Assembly: GCA_013002025.1 (NCBI GenBank)
Contig: JABDKW010000025.1
Location: forward strand, 80,001 to 144,000
Source of the DNA: Gammaproteobacteria bacterium
GTDB taxonomy: Bacteria; Pseudomonadota; Gammaproteobacteria; Arenicellales; Arenicellaceae
DNA length: 64,000 nt
Direction of reading: 5' to 3'
Of the stretch, positions 63,213 through 64,000 are shown in pieces. Every line of letters begins with the position of its first letter. The stretch's first letter is position 1. Both the position numbers and the translations under genes were made by a program. The notes under the pieces were generated by a model. The model was not told where the DNA came from. It was given only the letters and a program-made list of their open reading frames with translations, and made no database searches.

Positions 63213-63327
63213 ATCTGGCGATGTCCTACTTTCACATGGGAAGCCCACACTATCATCGGCGCTAAACGGTTTCACTTCTGAGTTCGAGATGGGATCAGGT
63301 GGTGCACATTCGCTATTGTCGCCAGAA
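63213..63327 (-). rRNA. rrf: 5S ribosomal RNA
   Basis: About 115 nt that match bacterial 5S RNA on the minus strand: CTGGCGACAATAGCG at the 5' end, then CCACCTGATCCCATCTCGAA, CTCAGAAGTGAAAC, GCGCCGATGATAGTGTGGG and CATGTGAAAGTAGG, ending CGCCAG. The two ends pair (CTGGCGA with TCGCCAG) as helix I. Ends are estimated to within two bases. It is the last gene of the rRNA operon, with the terminator directly after it. Confidence 0.95.
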
Positions 63328-63719
63328 AAGCTGTCTGGAACTCGTCTCGGATAATTCCGCTAACGCGTTCCCATTTCTGGGCTTGTTCGGCTAAGAGATC
63401 AAAGAGAGCTCTCGGCCAATTAAAATCAGTAGTTGTTAAGAGGTGGTTTTTATAACAATTAACCACGCTTTTTAGTTAAGTGGGGTCACTTAGCTTGATA
63501 TGTAGCTTATCTGCAGGAATTCAATCACCTATTTATCCTGGATCTTTCGATCTTGGGACAGAGTTTCAGCATTTAGTTAGGTCGCTCAGCGCTAGCCAAG
63601 AGAGCTAAAAAAAGCTTGTGCTCTTACAAAGTAAATTTCGTTCGCTATCAAATATCACATAAATAGCTTTCTCATTATTCACGTCATCCGGTTCAATTAA
63701 TCAAACCTTTTGGGTGATA
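63328..63719 (-). other. 23S-5S spacer
   Basis: About 390 bp between the 3' end of 23S and the start of 5S. No tRNA cloverleaf or other gene is visible. It contains AT-rich tracts and presumably the processing stems for both rRNAs. The length is on the long side for a spacer without a tRNA. Confidence 0.65.

Positions 63720-64000
<281 letters not shown>

Noticed and set aside
63272..63466. A short protein-coding frame over the 5S-23S spacer
   Set aside because: It overlaps the 5S gene and has no ribosome-binding site or recognisable sequence.
63328..63719. tRNA gene in the 23S-5S spacer
   Set aside because: No cloverleaf, TTCGANTC or CCA end could be found.

Overview
The window comes from a chromosome of a Gram-negative gammaproteobacterium. 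The best guide is gene order. The runs arsC-wrbA-hda, purM-purN-DUF3108, and clpA-clpS-csp-idh-nudJ-mnmA match arrangements known from Pseudomonas and relatives. ABC-transported polysaccharide genes, DmdC-like acyl-CoA dehydrogenase, DUF2878 and paired ECF sigma modules would fit a free-living, probably aquatic species; that part is inference. I see no insertion sequence, prophage, CRISPR array or tRNA gene. The only RNA genes are the 5S and the 3' end of a 23S at the right edge.

Positions 1-13293 (all minus strand) form a surface-polysaccharide (O-antigen-type) operon read from right to left. It starts with an EPS-associated MarR-type regulator, then rmlB and rmlA, the ABC exporter wzm/wzt, a methyltransferase, four GT2 glycosyltransferases, an atypical SDR, a WecA/WbpL-type initiating transferase and the start of a WbpM/EpsC-type dehydratase. 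Many neighbours overlap as ATGA, so they are translationally coupled. The last three genes resemble the wbpV-wbpL-wbpM end of Pseudomonas O-antigen loci.

Positions 13373-32963 are mostly housekeeping: a divergent imuA-imuB mutagenesis pair, a stand-alone 7TMR-DISM sensor, an enoyl-CoA hydratase, an encapsulated-ferritin (EncFtn) gene with no encapsulin shell gene nearby, an ABC-F ATPase, acyl-CoA synthetase, class I fumarase, proS, a lytic transglycosylase, arsC/wrbA, hda and purM/purN.

Positions 33061-48740 hold the clpA/clpS/csp/idh/nudJ/mnmA block. Then come a cfa-hydrolase-START operon (the START protein carries an in-frame 21-bp tandem repeat), an outer-membrane-type aminopeptidase, a NYN-domain protein, an S4 protein, a persulfide-dioxygenase-like protein and an unrecognised HELLH protein.

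Positions 48754-53926 contain two ECF sigma modules of parallel design (sigma, membrane protein with a helical periplasmic part, exported effector), one on each strand, with a JmjC/cupin-like gene between. The plus-strand module has a good candidate autoregulatory ECF promoter. Positions 54047-62748 carry mntH, an orphan ParA, gshA, an acyl-CoA dehydrogenase, a GT10-FkbM glycan pair and a DUF6134-DUF2878 pair. The window ends with palindromic direct repeats, the rRNA operon terminator, 5S and 23S, all on the minus strand.
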